From NCBI RefSeq assembly GCF_012849375.1, contig NZ_CP051684.1, positions 1,302,001-1,366,000 of the forward strand: a stretch of DNA of 64,000 bases, in the 5' to 3' direction. The notes beneath the pieces were generated by a model that saw only the letters and a program-made list of their open reading frames with translations, ran no database searches and was not told the origin of the DNA. This DNA is from Duganella dendranthematis (lineage in GTDB: Bacteria; Pseudomonadota; Gammaproteobacteria; Burkholderiales; Burkholderiaceae_D). A program made the position numbers and the translations under genes. This document shows, piece by piece, positions 17,491 through 27,631 of the stretch (within the stretch, counting starts at the first letter, position 1; every line of letters starts with the position of its first letter).

Positions 17491-17988
17491 ATGAACAGCA
17501 CAGCTCTACTGATCGCCGTCATCATCGGGATACTGATTGCAGTTTCGCTGATGCCGAAAAAGCGCAGCAAACTCAAGCCGCTTAGCCAGCTGAAGGTGCA
17601 GCCACGCAGGCCGTTGACCGCGCGCGAACAGCAAATGTTCTTCCGGCTAACGGAAACCCTCACCGACTGCACCGTGTTTGCTCAAGTCCCGCTAGCCGCC
17701 CTGCTGACCACCACAGACCATCAAGACCGCAACCGCTACGACCGCAAAATCGCCGACTTCCTGATCTGCACCAAAACCCTCACGCCCATCGCCGTCATCG
17801 AACTGGACGACGCTACTCATGACAACAAGATTGCGAAAGACGCTGACCGCGACGCCATGCTGAGAAACGCCGGTTACCAGACCATCCGTTACCGCAACTA
17901 TCCATCACCGGATCAGCTACGCCAGGATATTGAGAACGCATTCAAGAAAGTTGCGGGGCTGACGCCGCAGATAGCGCAGAAAATCTAA
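17491..17988 (+). CDS. DUF2726 protein with one membrane anchor
   Basis: 165 residues: an N-terminal membrane helix (about 5-22, ALLIAVIIGILIAVSL), a basic KKRSK stop-transfer, then a DUF2726 domain (about 40-155) with RYDRKIADFLIC, PIAVIELDDATHD and AGYQTIRYRNYP. The D...ELDD pattern resembles restriction-endonuclease-like folds, as noted for this family, but catalysis is unproven. An alternative TTG start at 17437 has no support. It probably faces the cytoplasm. Confidence 0.75.
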   Translation: MNSTALLIAVIIGILIAVSLMPKKRSKLKPLSQLKVQPRRPLTAREQQMFFRLTETLTDCTVFAQVPLAALLTTTDHQDRNRYDRKIADFLICTKTLTPIAVIELDDATHDNKIAKDADRDAMLRNAGYQTIRYRNYPSPDQLRQDIENAFKKVAGLTPQIAQKI

Positions 17989-18000
17989 CGCCAGATGAAA

Positions 18001-18026
18001 TAATAGCTGCCCAAGAGCAGCTATTA
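18001..18026. terminator. Stem-loop between DUF2726 gene and tRNA-Ile2
   Basis: Perfect 10-base arms TAATAGCTGC (18001-18010) and GCAGCTATTA (18017-18026) with a 6-base loop. It lies six bases past the tRNA 3' end on the minus strand and 12 bases past the DUF2726 stop on the plus strand, so it can serve both. U-tracts are short, so terminator strength is uncertain. Confidence 0.6.
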
Positions 18027-18031
18027 AAAAT

Positions 18032-18110
18032 TGGTAGGCCCTCGCGGAGTCGAACCGCGCACCAAAGGATTATGAGTCCTCTGCTCTAACCAAGCATGAG
18101 CTAAGGGCCC
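18032..18110 (-). tRNA. tRNA-Ile2 (anticodon CAU, to be lysidine-modified)
   Basis: Cloverleaf read on the minus strand: acceptor GGGCCCT/AGGGCCT, D-arm GCTC...GAGC with a long 11-base loop, anticodon stem GAGGA/TCCTT around loop CTCATAA (anticodon at 18072-18074), T-arm CGCGG-TTCGACT-CCGCG, encoded CCA. The acceptor and the TTAGCTCA start resemble E. coli tRNA-Ile2 much more than elongator tRNA-Met, so CAU should be converted by TilS to read AUA. It lies 44 bases downstream of rpoD. Confidence 0.8.
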
Positions 18111-18119
18111 GAAGAACAC

Positions 18120-18137
18120 GGGAGCATATAGGCTCCC
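18120..18137. repeat. Short stem-loop between rpoD and tRNA-Ile2
   Basis: GGGAGC (18120-18125), six-base loop, GCTCCC (18132-18137). No U-tract follows in the rpoD direction. It may be an mRNA-end or processing structure separating rpoD message from the tRNA. Confidence 0.4.
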
Positions 18138-18154
18138 CCTATCTCAGTCAAGCC

Positions 18155-20398
<2,244 letters not shown>

Positions 20399-20826
20399 AG
20401 GCGCTTTCGATTACGGATAAAGTTTCGATCCTTAGATCACTACGTCTTCGAACTTGCCGACTACACAAGTCCGACAATACTACGACTTACTTACACCTGG
20501 GTCAGGCCGACCGCCCTCTATAGAACTCCAAGGAATTCTACTGCATCAGACACGTGCGCGGGGGCAAGAAACCGTGGCTCGGTGAGCTAGCAAACAGACT
20601 ATTTGCTCAACCGTAGCTGGCCCTGGCCGCCGACACCTGTCCTTCCGCGTCGATCAAGAGCCTAACTCACTGAAAACAAACACACTCTGAACAGAAAAAC
20701 GATGCCAAAACATACAACACTTAGCGTTTTATTATAGCACGTCACTTTTCAATTTCCAGAGGGAAGACCGGGACATCCCCCACTGGAATAATGACAGAAA
20801 CGTTACGACACAAAACCAACAACAAC
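20399..20826. other. 428-base spacer between dnaG and rpoD
   Basis: No convincing gene on either strand. It holds the rpoD promoter described separately and otherwise a long 5' leader region for rpoD. No recognised riboswitch, and no strong dnaG terminator was found. Confidence 0.6.
20731..20739 (-). promoter_or_regulatory. rpoD promoter, extended -10
   Basis: On the minus strand TGCTATAAT is a perfect extended -10 (TGn plus TATAAT) in an AT-rich stretch about 330 bases before the rpoD start. The -35 position is weak (CTGGAA at 17-base spacing), consistent with an extended -10 promoter. Confidence 0.6.
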
Positions 20827-22623
20827 TTAACGGATGGGCAACTCCGCCTGCGCCTCGCGCAACAGCTGATCCTGCTGTGCGGTCAGCTCGCGGTAGCGCA
20901 CTCCAATCTCATCGGACGACAGGCCCGCGGCAAACAACTGGCTCAACTCATGCTTGAGCGCATCATGCTTGACCTGGCGAATCGCCGCCCGCAATACCAC
21001 GCGCTCGGTATCGCGCTCAGTCTCAGGCTCCTTGACGATTTCAGCGATGAGGCTGTCGTAATCGTCGCCCAGCGACTTCAGATGCTGGGCAAATGCGGCA
21101 AACGCGCCACCCTCGCCCATCTCGCGCGCCGTCGTCACCAGCTGCGCCAGCCGCTCGGCCGATTCCTGGCCGAAGAAACCGAACGCCGCCTGGGCCGCGT
21201 CATCGATCTCCAGCGCCAGCGCCGGATGCGCCACCAGTACGCGCATGATTTGCAGCTCCAGCCCTTTCGGCTGCGGCCGGCCGCCGCGTGGCGGCGCGAT
21301 CTTGTTCAGCGCCACCGGCTTGGACAGCTCGAACAGCACCTCGATTTCCGACGGCGAGGTCTGCGTCAGCTGCGCCAGGCCACGGACGATCTGCAGGCGC
21401 AGCGCGGTCGGGGTCATCGCCTGCAACATCGGCTTGGCGTCGAACTGCGCGCGGGCGCGGCCTTCGAGGCTATTCATATCGTGCTCGCCGCAGGCTTCCT
21501 TGATCAGGAACTGCGACAGCGGCATCGCCTCGTAAATTTCCTGTTCAAACGCTTCCTTGCCGTGTTCGCGCACGTAGCTGTCCGGGTCGTGCTCGGTCGG
21601 CAGGAACAGGAACTTGATCGTCTTGTTGTCCGTCACATGCGGCAGGCACGCTTCCAGCGCGCGGCGTGCAGCGCGGCGGCCGGCCTTGTCGCCGTCGAAA
21701 CTGAAGATCACCGTGTCGGTCTGGCGCAACAACTTCTGTACGTGATGGGTGGTGCAGGCGGTGCCGAGTGTCGCCACCGCTTGCGGGAAGCCCATCTGCG
21801 CCAGCGCCACCACGTCCATATAGCCTTCCGTCACCAGCACATAGCCGGCGTCGCGGATCGCCTGGCGCGCCTCGAACAAGCCATACAGCTCGAAGCCCTT
21901 TGAAAATAAAGGCGTTTCGGGAGAATTCAAGTATTTGGGTTCGCCCTGATCCAGCACCCGGCCGCCGAAGGCGATGACCTGGCCCTTGGTATTGCGGATT
22001 GGGAACATCACGCGTTCGCGGAAGCGGTCATAGCGCTTGCGGTTGCCGCCATCCTCGTCCACTTTGTCGATCACCAGGCCGGATTCGGCCAGCGCCACCG
22101 CTTCATAGTCGGGAAACACGGAGCGCAGATTGTCCCAGCCGTGCGGCGCGTAGCCGAGGCCGAAGCGGGCGGCAATTTCGCCGGTCAGGCCGCGACGTTT
22201 CAGGTAAGCAATGGCCTCCGGCGCGCTGCGCAGTTGCAGCTTGTAGAAATCGGTGGCGCGCGTCATGGCTTCGGTCAGCGCCAGGCTCTGGGCCTGCATT
22301 TGCGCCCGTTGCGCTGGCGGAATCTTGTCGTCCTGGTCCGGCACCACCATGCCGACGTTTTGCGCCAGTTCCTTGACGGCATCGACAAAGCCCATGCCGG
22401 AATATTCGATCATGAAACCGATCGAGGTGCCATGCGCGCCACAGCCGAAGCAATGGTAAAACTGCTTGGTCGGGCTGACGGTGAAGCTGGGCGACTTCTC
22501 GTTGTGAAACGGGCACAGCCCCATGAAGTTCGCGCCGCCTTTTTTCAGCTGCACGTAACGGCCGACCACGTCGACGATATCGACGCGGTTCAGCAAATCG
22601 GCGATAAAAGATTGTGGTATCAC
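20827..22623 (-). CDS. dnaG: DNA primase DnaG
   Basis: A 598-residue replicative primase. Residues 40-65 form the zinc-binding domain (CPFHNEKSPSFTV and YHCFGCGAHG), the RNA polymerase core with a TOPRIM fold spans about 125-380 (VTEGYMDVVALAQMG, FSFDGDKAGRRAA), and a C-terminal helicase-interaction domain runs to the end. It synthesises RNA primers for the lagging strand with DnaB. It lies downstream of rpsU and yqeY and upstream of rpoD, the macromolecular-synthesis order. Confidence 0.98.
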   Translation of the reverse strand: MIPQSFIADLLNRVDIVDVVGRYVQLKKGGANFMGLCPFHNEKSPSFTVSPTKQFYHCFGCGAHGTSIGFMIEYSGMGFVDAVKELAQNVGMVVPDQDDKIPPAQRAQMQAQSLALTEAMTRATDFYKLQLRSAPEAIAYLKRRGLTGEIAARFGLGYAPHGWDNLRSVFPDYEAVALAESGLVIDKVDEDGGNRKRYDRFRERVMFPIRNTKGQVIAFGGRVLDQGEPKYLNSPETPLFSKGFELYGLFEARQAIRDAGYVLVTEGYMDVVALAQMGFPQAVATLGTACTTHHVQKLLRQTDTVIFSFDGDKAGRRAARRALEACLPHVTDNKTIKFLFLPTEHDPDSYVREHGKEAFEQEIYEAMPLSQFLIKEACGEHDMNSLEGRARAQFDAKPMLQAMTPTALRLQIVRGLAQLTQTSPSEIEVLFELSKPVALNKIAPPRGGRPQPKGLELQIMRVLVAHPALALEIDDAAQAAFGFFGQESAERLAQLVTTAREMGEGGAFAAFAQHLKSLGDDYDSLIAEIVKEPETERDTERVVLRAAIRQVKHDALKHELSQLFAAGLSSDEIGVRYRELTAQQDQLLREAQAELPIR

Positions 22624-22709
22624 TGGGCTGGACGGTCTCGGAGTGGATCAGACTATACCGCCGCCGCCGATGCGCCTTGATGCACATCAAACGGCGGCGG
22701 CGGTGTTGC

Positions 22710-23159
22710 TTACGCTGGGGTCAGCGCTTTCTTGACCAGGGCGGACACCACGGTCATATCGGCACGGCCGGCCAGCTTCGGCTTGACGATGCCCATCACT
22801 TTGCCCATGTCCTGAGGACCGGCGGCGCCCGATGCGGCCACGGCGGCAGCGACTTCAGCGGCGATTTCCTCGTCCGACAGGCCTGCAGGCATGTAGGTGA
22901 CCAGCACGCTCAGTTCGGCTTTTTCGATATCGGCCAGGTCGGGACGGTTGCCCGCTTCAAACTGGGTGATCGAATCCTTGCGCTGCTTGATCATTTTTTC
23001 CACGATGGCCACCACCTGCTCATCGCTGACTTCGATCTGCTCGTCCACTTCCTTGCGCTTGATGTCGGCCAGGATCAGGCGAATCGTCGCCAGACGACCG
23101 CTGTCCTTGGCGCGCATGGCGTTTTTCATGTCTTCGGTAATTTGTTCTTTCAAGCCCAT
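22710..23159 (-). CDS. yqeY: GatB/YqeY domain protein
   Basis: 149 residues of the YqeY family, related to the C-terminal tRNA-binding tail of GatB (LKEQITEDMKNAMRAKD, VLVTYMPAGLSDEEI, MGKVMGIVKPKLAGRADM). It is a small helical cytoplasmic protein; biochemical role is unproven, though a tRNA-amidotransferase link is suspected. It is inserted between rpsU and dnaG, a common betaproteobacterial arrangement, and follows the rpsU attenuator-like hairpin. Confidence 0.93.
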   Translation of the reverse strand: MGLKEQITEDMKNAMRAKDSGRLATIRLILADIKRKEVDEQIEVSDEQVVAIVEKMIKQRKDSITQFEAGNRPDLADIEKAELSVLVTYMPAGLSDEEIAAEVAAAVAASGAAGPQDMGKVMGIVKPKLAGRADMTVVSALVKKALTPA

Positions 23160-23195
23160 GAGGTTTCCTTGAGAAAATGTGGCGGTGAAAAAGCG

Positions 23196-23225
23196 AAAAC
23201 CCGCTGCGGACCAAGCCGGAGCGGG
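23196..23225 (-). terminator. Terminator/attenuator after rpsU
   Basis: On the minus strand CCCGCT (23225-23220), a 14-base loop, AGCGGG (23205-23200), then TTTTCGC. It lies between rpsU and yqeY, equivalent to the E. coli rpsU-dnaG terminator that lowers primase relative to S21. Confidence 0.65.
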
Positions 23226-23285
23226 TATCTCTTAGATGCCGCTAAACACAACCGGCGTGTGCCAGGTTGGCCTGCGTAAGCAATC

Positions 23286-23498
23286 TTAGAAGAGTTTTTT
23301 CGGCAGCTGTTGGCTGCGAATGCGTTTGTAGTGACGCTTTACGGCTGCAGCCAGCTTGCGCTTACGTTCAGCCGTTGGCTTCTCGTAGAACTCGCGTGCG
23401 CGCAGTTCGGTCAGCAGACCGGTTTTTTCGATGGTGCGTTTGAAGCGACGCATTGCGACTTCGAACGGCTCGTTTTCTTTAAGGCGAATAGTGGTCAT
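23286..23498 (-). CDS. rpsU: 30S ribosomal protein bS21
   Basis: 70 residues starting [15 protein letters not shown], with the basic C-terminal tail [17 protein letters not shown] typical of S21, the small-subunit protein needed for initiation. A longer frame beginning with TTG at 23510 is not supported; the 70-residue form is the family length. It heads the rpsU-yqeY-dnaG transcription unit. Confidence 0.97.
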   Translation of the reverse strand: MTTIRLKENEPFEVAMRRFKRTIEKTGLLTELRAREFYEKPTAERKRKLAAAVKRHYKRIRSQQLPKKLF

Positions 23499-23537
23499 GT
23501 AAAAATTCAAACCGTTGGAGGTTATAGGGAGACAGAG

Positions 23538-23546
23538 ACTATAGCA
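23538..23546 (-). promoter_or_regulatory. rpsU promoter, extended -10
   Basis: TGCTATAGT on the minus strand, about 40 bases before the rpsU start. It has the extended TGn and a near-consensus hexamer, mirroring the TGCTATAAT in front of rpoD. The -35 is poor. Confidence 0.5.
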
Positions 23547-23639
23547 GGTTTTTCCAGAAAATGGAAGTCATGGGCTGTCGGGAACAGCCCGCCATGCGGC
23601 TTTCGCAGGAAAAACAACAACGTGCAGGCGGCCAGTATA

Positions 23640-24845
23640 TCAGACTGCCTGACCCGCCGCTACGCCGGACGCCCAGGCCCACTGGAAGTTGTAGCCGCCC
23701 AGCCACCCGGTGACGTCGACCGTTTCGCCGATGAAATACAGGCCCGGCACCTTGGTCGCCATCATGGTCTGCTGCGACAGTTCACGGGTGTCGATGCCGC
23801 CGCGCGTCACCTCGGCCTTTTTGTAGCCTTCCGAGCCGTTCGGCGTCAGCGTCCACTGGTTGATCACGGCGCCCAGCTTGCGCAGTTGCGCATCCGGCAT
23901 GTCGGCCAGACGGGCGTCCAGCGCAAAACCGTGGGCCAGCAGCAAGCCTTCCGCCAGGCGGGTCGGCAGCCATTGCGACAGGACATTGCCCAGCTGCTTC
24001 TTGATGGTGCCCTTGCCTTCGATCAGCGTCGCGGCCAAGTCCAGTTCCGGCAGCAGGTTGATGACGATCGGGGTGCCCGGCTGCCAGTACGACGAAATCT
24101 GCAGGATCGCCGGGCCGGACAGGCCGCGGTGGGTGAACAGCAGGTCTTCGCGGAAGCGCGCGCCGCTCGGGTTGCGGCCTTTCAGCGAACCGGTCTCGAC
24201 GTCGACTTCCAGCGCGATGCCGGCCATTTCCACGAACGGTGCCCACTGCTGCGGGTCGAAGGTCAGCGGCACCAGCGCCGGACGCGGCTCGACCATGCGC
24301 AAGTCGAACTGCTGGGCGATGCGGTAGCCGAAGTCGGTCGCGCCGATTTTCGGGATCGACAGGCCGCCGGTGGCAATCACCACGCTGGTCGCTTCGATCT
24401 CGCCGCTATCGGTCTGTAACACGAAGCCTTGTTCGCCCTGCTCCACGCTCTCGACCTTGCACGGCATGCGCCAGTGGACGTCGCCGCCGGCGCACTCGTC
24501 CTTGAGCATCTCGATGATCTGCTCGGCGGACTCGGTGCAGAACAGCTGGCCCTTGTGCTTCTCGTGGTAGCCGATGCGGTGGCGTTTGACCAGCGCGACG
24601 AAATCGGCCGGCGTGTAGCGCGACAAGGCGCTTTTGCAGAAATGCGGATTTTCCGACAGGAAGTTGGCCGGACCGGCGTTCACATTGGTGAAGTTGCAGC
24701 GGCCGCCGCCGGAGATGCGGATTTTCTCGGCCAGTTTGGCGGCGTGGTCAATCAGCACCACGCGCAGGCCGCGCTGGGCGGCCGTGGCCGCGCACATCAT
24801 GCCGGCCGCGCCCGCGCCGATTACCGCTACATCAAACTTTGCCAT
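23640..24845 (-). CDS. HI0933/YhiN-family flavoprotein
   Basis: 401 residues. The N-terminal FAD-binding motif is VIGAGAAGMMCAATAA, followed by the family signature ISGGGRCNFTN and a second dinucleotide region (VVIATGGLSIPKIGATDFGY). It ends with the conserved GETVDVTGWLGGYNFQWA. This family of NAD(P)/FAD-dependent oxidoreductases (related to BaiN and YhiN) is common but its substrate is uncertain. A single gene between rpsU and a REP-like element. Confidence 0.9.
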   Translation of the reverse strand: MAKFDVAVIGAGAAGMMCAATAAQRGLRVVLIDHAAKLAEKIRISGGGRCNFTNVNAGPANFLSENPHFCKSALSRYTPADFVALVKRHRIGYHEKHKGQLFCTESAEQIIEMLKDECAGGDVHWRMPCKVESVEQGEQGFVLQTDSGEIEATSVVIATGGLSIPKIGATDFGYRIAQQFDLRMVEPRPALVPLTFDPQQWAPFVEMAGIALEVDVETGSLKGRNPSGARFREDLLFTHRGLSGPAILQISSYWQPGTPIVINLLPELDLAATLIEGKGTIKKQLGNVLSQWLPTRLAEGLLLAHGFALDARLADMPDAQLRKLGAVINQWTLTPNGSEGYKKAEVTRGGIDTRELSQQTMMATKVPGLYFIGETVDVTGWLGGYNFQWAWASGVAAGQAV

Positions 24846-24869
24846 GTTGTTCCCGTCAGTTAGTCAACC

Positions 24870-24949
24870 GTCGCCCTCGCGCAAGCGGGGGCCCATAGAA
24901 CGCCGGCCGGGAGGCTCAGCATGGATCCCCGCCTGCGCGGGGATGACGA
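24870..24949. repeat. REP-like double hairpin
   Basis: Two stem-loops about 30 bases apart: an imperfect one near 24872-24892 (CCCTCGC...GCGGGGG) and a perfect ATCCCCGC / GCGGGGAT at 24925-24944, followed by GACGA. It has the same architecture and related sequence as the element at 54215-54278, so this is a dispersed intergenic repeat. Confidence 0.65.
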
Positions 24950-24960
24950 GGGGGCGCATT

Positions 24961-25950
24961 TTACTCGATCGGCTCGCTCACATGCTGGCGCGAGGCCACC
25001 GTCCGCGCCACCAACAGGCATTGCGCCACCTGTTCGGCGATCGGCGGCGGCACCGGCACGTCGCCGTCCAGCACCGACTGGATCCATGCGGCCGTGGTCG
25101 CCGCATCCTTGTTTTCCGGCAGCAGCGGCAGTTCGCCGACCAGCGTCTGCTTCGGTACCAAGGTCGTGCGCAGGCCGCCGTGGAACCAGTCGATCTGCTG
25201 CGCCTTATTGGCGTTGGCCACCGTCTCGCCTTCCGTGCCGCGCATCAGGAACGCGTCGCCGCGCTCGTGCAGCGCCGCCGTGGTGAAGTATTCGCCCAGC
25301 ATTTCCAGGTATTCCGGATGGGTGTACGACACCAGCCGCAGCGCCGGTCCGGCGAACGGCTGCATGATCTTGACCAGCGTATGGGTCGAGTTGCGCACGC
25401 CCAGCTTGCGCCGCAGCGACAGCAGGTACGCCAGCTTGGGCGCCATGGTGTCGATGGTGATAAAGGCCGGCTTGCCCTGCGACATGGCCTCTTCCGCCTC
25501 CGAGCGGTGGCGCGCCGTCACCACGCCCAGCTCGTGCAGCACCTCGGCCGACGCCACCCGTCCTAGGTCAGTGGCGACGCCGTGCAGCAGCACCGGCACG
25601 CCCTCGCGCGCCAGCAGCAAGGCCAGCAGCGGCGTCAGGTTGGCCATCTTGCGCGCGCCGTTGTACGACGGAATCGACACCGGCGCAAACTGGCCCGGCG
25701 GCGCGTTGAACGGCTCGAACGAGGCCTCGGCCGCATCGAGGAAGCCAGCGATCTCCTCCACCGACTCGCCCTTGATGCGCATCGATAGCAAAATGCCGCC
25801 CAGTTCTAGGTCGGAAACCCGGCCGTCCAGCATGGCCTGGTACAAATCGTGGGCGTCGTCGCGGCTCATGCTGCGGGCGCCGGCCTTGCCGCGGCCGATT
25901 TCTTTGATGAAGCGGGCGGCGGCGAATGGTTCGGTATTGATAATGGTCAT
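24961..25950 (-). CDS. ybiB: YbiB/TrpD2-family protein
   Basis: 329 residues with the anthranilate-phosphoribosyltransferase (glycosyltransferase family 3) fold: an N-terminal helical domain (LSMRIKGESVEEIAGFLDA), then NLTPLLALLLAREGVPVLLHG and LRRKLGVRNSTHTLVK. YbiB proteins have the TrpD fold but lack phosphoribosyltransferase activity; E. coli YbiB binds nucleic acid and is LexA-regulated. No LexA box was recognised here. Divergent from the DAHP synthase gene. Confidence 0.88.
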   Translation of the reverse strand: MTIINTEPFAAARFIKEIGRGKAGARSMSRDDAHDLYQAMLDGRVSDLELGGILLSMRIKGESVEEIAGFLDAAEASFEPFNAPPGQFAPVSIPSYNGARKMANLTPLLALLLAREGVPVLLHGVATDLGRVASAEVLHELGVVTARHRSEAEEAMSQGKPAFITIDTMAPKLAYLLSLRRKLGVRNSTHTLVKIMQPFAGPALRLVSYTHPEYLEMLGEYFTTAALHERGDAFLMRGTEGETVANANKAQQIDWFHGGLRTTLVPKQTLVGELPLLPENKDAATTAAWIQSVLDGDVPVPPPIAEQVAQCLLVARTVASRQHVSEPIE

Positions 25951-26025
25951 GGCAGCAAGCTTAAACCACTGGCGCGCATTTCGGCTACACTATCTGTCCC
26001 CAGAAATAAAACCATTGTAGAGATC

Positions 26026-27084
26026 ATGATTTCCCCAGACATTGAAAACGTCAACGTCACCTCGTTTGCGCCGATGCCGTCGCCGGAAGCCTTGCATAGC
26101 AAGCTGCCGCTGACCGATCTGGCCTCCGAGACCGTGATGCAGGGCCGCGAAGCCCTGCGCAACATCATCGACCGCCAGGACAAGCGCCTGTTCGTGGTCG
26201 TCGGCCCATGCTCGATCCACGACCCGGTCGCCGGTCTGGACTATGCACGCCGCCTGAAGGCGCTGCAGGCCGAAGTGGCCGATACCATGTTGCTGGTGAT
26301 GCGCGTGTATTTCGAAAAGCCGCGCACCACCACCGGCTGGAAGGGGTATATCAACGATCCCGACATGGACGATTCGTTCCGCGTCAACGTCGGCATGGAA
26401 AAGGCGCGCCAGTTCCTGCTGGACGTGTGCGAACTGGGCCTGCCGACCGCCACCGAGGCGCTGGACCCGATCTCGCCGCAATACCTGGGCGACCTGATCG
26501 CCTGGACCGCCATCGGCGCCCGCACGACGGAATCGCAGACCCACCGCGAGATGTCGTCCGGCCTGTCGACCCCGGTCGGCTTCAAGAACGGCACCGACGG
26601 CGACATCAGCATCGCCATCAACGCCATCCTGTCGTCGGCGCACCCGCACTCCTTCCTGGGCATCAATGCGCAGGGCAATGTGTCGATCGTGCGGACCCGC
26701 GGCAACGCCTACGGCCACGTGGTGCTGCGCGGCGGCGATGGCCGTCCAAACTACGATTCGGTGTCGATCGCGATTGCCGAACAGGCGCTGGCCAAGGCCA
26801 AGCTGCCGGCCAACCTGGTGGTCGATTGCTCGCACGCCAACAGCTACAAGAAACCGGAACTGCAACCGTTGGTGATGGCGGACGTGATCCATCAAATCGT
26901 CCAGGGCAACAAGTCGCTGGTCGGCGTGATGATCGAGTCCAACATCGTCGGCGGCAACCAGAAGATCCCGGCCGACCTGAGTCAGCTGAAGTACGGCTGC
27001 TCGGTCACCGACGGCTGCATCGACTGGGACACCACCGAGCAGATGCTGCGCGAGGCGCACAAGCAGCTGCTGGGCCGCCCGTAA
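26026..27084 (+). CDS. aroG: 3-deoxy-7-phosphoheptulonate (DAHP) synthase, class I
   Basis: 352 residues catalysing phosphoenolpyruvate + erythrose-4-phosphate to DAHP, the entry step of aromatic amino-acid synthesis. Signatures: VVVGPCSIHDP, VMRVYFEKPRTTTGWKG, GARTTESQTHREMSSG, GFKNGTDG, DCSHANSYK and GVMIESNIVGGNQ. This is the AroF/G/H metal-dependent type with its N-terminal regulatory extension. The start has agag upstream; a longer in-frame ATG at 25849 lies within the divergent ybiB gene and is rejected. Which aromatic amino acid inhibits it cannot be told. Confidence 0.95.
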   Translation: MISPDIENVNVTSFAPMPSPEALHSKLPLTDLASETVMQGREALRNIIDRQDKRLFVVVGPCSIHDPVAGLDYARRLKALQAEVADTMLLVMRVYFEKPRTTTGWKGYINDPDMDDSFRVNVGMEKARQFLLDVCELGLPTATEALDPISPQYLGDLIAWTAIGARTTESQTHREMSSGLSTPVGFKNGTDGDISIAINAILSSAHPHSFLGINAQGNVSIVRTRGNAYGHVVLRGGDGRPNYDSVSIAIAEQALAKAKLPANLVVDCSHANSYKKPELQPLVMADVIHQIVQGNKSLVGVMIESNIVGGNQKIPADLSQLKYGCSVTDGCIDWDTTEQMLREAHKQLLGRP

Positions 27085-27104
27085 CCCCGCGCACCACTGC
27101 GGCC

Positions 27105-27117
27105 GGGGTCTGACCCC
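27105..27117. repeat. GGGGTCTGACCCC palindromic repeat, single unit
   Basis: GGGGTC-T-GACCCC, 21 bases after the aroG stop. The same unit occurs doubled as a perfect 32-base palindrome at 57173-57204. It appears to be a dispersed intergenic motif. Confidence 0.6.
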
Positions 27118-27130
27118 TTCGGCTGTGGGG

Positions 27131-27451
27131 TTAGTAGCAGTACGCCACCAGGCTGGTGGCCACGCCAAACGTCCCCGCCAGCGCCGCCTCGGCCTTGCTG
27201 GCCGGGGCGCTCAGTTCTTCCAGGTCCAGATAGACCCGGCAATTCTCCACCTTCACCGAATACCGGCGCGCGCCACTGAAGCGGGCGTCGGCGCCCTGGC
27301 ATTCGAGCACCGCATGCACGCTTTCCTCATCGGAGCGGTACAGCGCCACGCCCGGCAACTCCTGCCAGCCCAGCCCGCGCGGCACCAGACGCACGCCGCC
27401 GTCAAGGGGCACTTCCTTCACTTTGCAAATCAATTTCCATTGTGCGGACAT
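27131..27451 (-). CDS. NirD-like (Rieske-fold) small protein lacking cluster ligands
   Basis: 106 residues with a strong aggagg ribosome site. The pattern WKLICKVKEVPLDGGVRLV, GVALYRSDEESVHAVLE and VKVENCRVYLDLEEL resembles NirD, the small subunit of assimilatory nitrite reductase, and Rieske-fold ferredoxins generally. The CxH...CxxH loops expected between the middle and last strands are absent; only short linkers remain. No nirB is adjacent. It is probably a cluster-less Rieske-fold protein of unknown function. Divergent from tsaD. Confidence 0.6.
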   Translation of the reverse strand: MSAQWKLICKVKEVPLDGGVRLVPRGLGWQELPGVALYRSDEESVHAVLECQGADARFSGARRYSVKVENCRVYLDLEELSAPASKAEAALAGTFGVATSLVAYCY

Positions 27452-27631
27452 GGTTCCTCCTACGCTTTGCCTACTTTCTAAGCAAAACCGATGCCACGGA
27501 AAAACGCCCGAATTTCTGTCCATTTGGCAAAATTCCGCACCCGGCCAGTGCGGCGCGGCGCGGTGCTGGTGCATGCTTGCACGCACTTTCCTTTACAATG
27601 GCGGATTCCCCTTTAGACTTGTGCTGCTTCC

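Noticed and set aside
18032..18110. Elongator tRNA-Met from its CAU anticodon
   Set aside because: Acceptor and D-arm match tRNA-Ile2; a better elongator Met candidate is at 60798.
25849..26025. Extended N-terminus of DAHP synthase
   Set aside because: The extension lies antisense inside ybiB and lacks family similarity; the family start is at 26026.
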